From the NCBI GenBank assembly GCA_047517345.1, contig JAKZTB010000028.1, positions 1 to 5,638 of the forward strand: a stretch of DNA of 5,638 nucleotides. Direction: 5' to 3'. A model generated the notes under the pieces. It had not been told where the DNA came from. It did not search any database and was given only the letters and a program-made list of their open reading frames with translations. Origin of the DNA: GCA-2717185 sp047517345. Lineage in GTDB: Bacteria; Pseudomonadota; Alphaproteobacteria; UBA8366; GCA-2717185. Position numbers and translations under genes: made by a program. Positions 5,605 to 5,638 of this stretch are shown here, in pieces (the stretch's first letter is position 1; the number at the start of each line of letters is the position of its first letter).

Positions 5605-5632
5605 GCCGCCTGACTCCGCCGAGCGGCGTTTT
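5605..5632 (+). terminator. Weak Rho-independent terminator-like hairpin after the lipoprotein gene
   Basis: Two alternative small GC stems end just before TTTT at 5629-5632: CGCC (5617-5620) with GGCG (5625-5628) across a GAGC loop, or GCCGC (5605-5609) with GCGGC (5623-5627). It lies 46-70 bases past the annotated stop, and directly after the stop at 5611-5613 of the alternative frame. The stem is short and the T-run only four, so this is a modest candidate. Confidence 0.35.
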
Positions 5633-5638
5633 CTGGCA

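Overview
The window looks like chromosomal DNA from a GC-rich proteobacterium, most likely an alphaproteobacterium. The evidence is strong G/C bias at third codon positions, GTG and TTG start codons behind purine-rich ribosome binding sites, and protein sequences that resemble alphaproteobacterial family members. This taxonomic call is an inference from style, not from a marker gene search. I see no rRNA, tRNA, CRISPR array, insertion sequence or phage gene.

Layout, left to right. (1) Bases 1-574, plus strand: the membrane part (TM3 to TM6) of a cation-diffusion-facilitator-type transporter. Its N-terminal third appears scrambled or eroded. (2) Bases 567-2954, minus strand: a 795-residue homodimeric pyruvate-dehydrogenase-E1-type enzyme of the MdeB kind. 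(3) Bases 2955-3094: an AT-rich divergent control region with a perfect TATAAT for the E1 gene and two dyads. (4) Bases 3095-3565, plus strand: an Lrp/AsnC regulator transcribed away from the E1 gene. (5) Bases 3566-3674: a short intergenic region with two competing inverted repeats. (6) Bases 3675-3893, plus strand: infA (IF-1). (7) Bases 3886-4890, minus strand: dusA (tRNA-dihydrouridine synthase A). (8) Bases 4891-5093: a divergent intergenic region holding a perfect 8-bp-stem hairpin. (9) Bases 5094-5558, plus strand: a small predicted lipoprotein whose 3' end may be frameshifted, followed by a weak terminator-like hairpin.

How the genes fit together. The E1 enzyme and the Lrp-type regulator form a divergent pair that resembles the mdeB/mdeR arrangement known from Pseudomonas putida methionine catabolism. 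There an Lrp-family activator controls methionine gamma-lyase (mdeA) and an E1-like 2-oxobutyrate dehydrogenase. No mdeA is visible here, so the substrate (2-oxobutyrate or another 2-oxoacid from amino acid breakdown) is inferred. infA and dusA both serve translation (initiation and tRNA modification), but they are convergent and so not co-transcribed. Both convergent gene pairs overlap tail to tail by exactly 8 bases.

I found no convincing novel multi-gene system. The points most worth a second look are the putative MdeB/MdeR control region, the decayed CDF transporter, the possibly frameshifted lipoprotein, and the hairpins before infA and before the lipoprotein.
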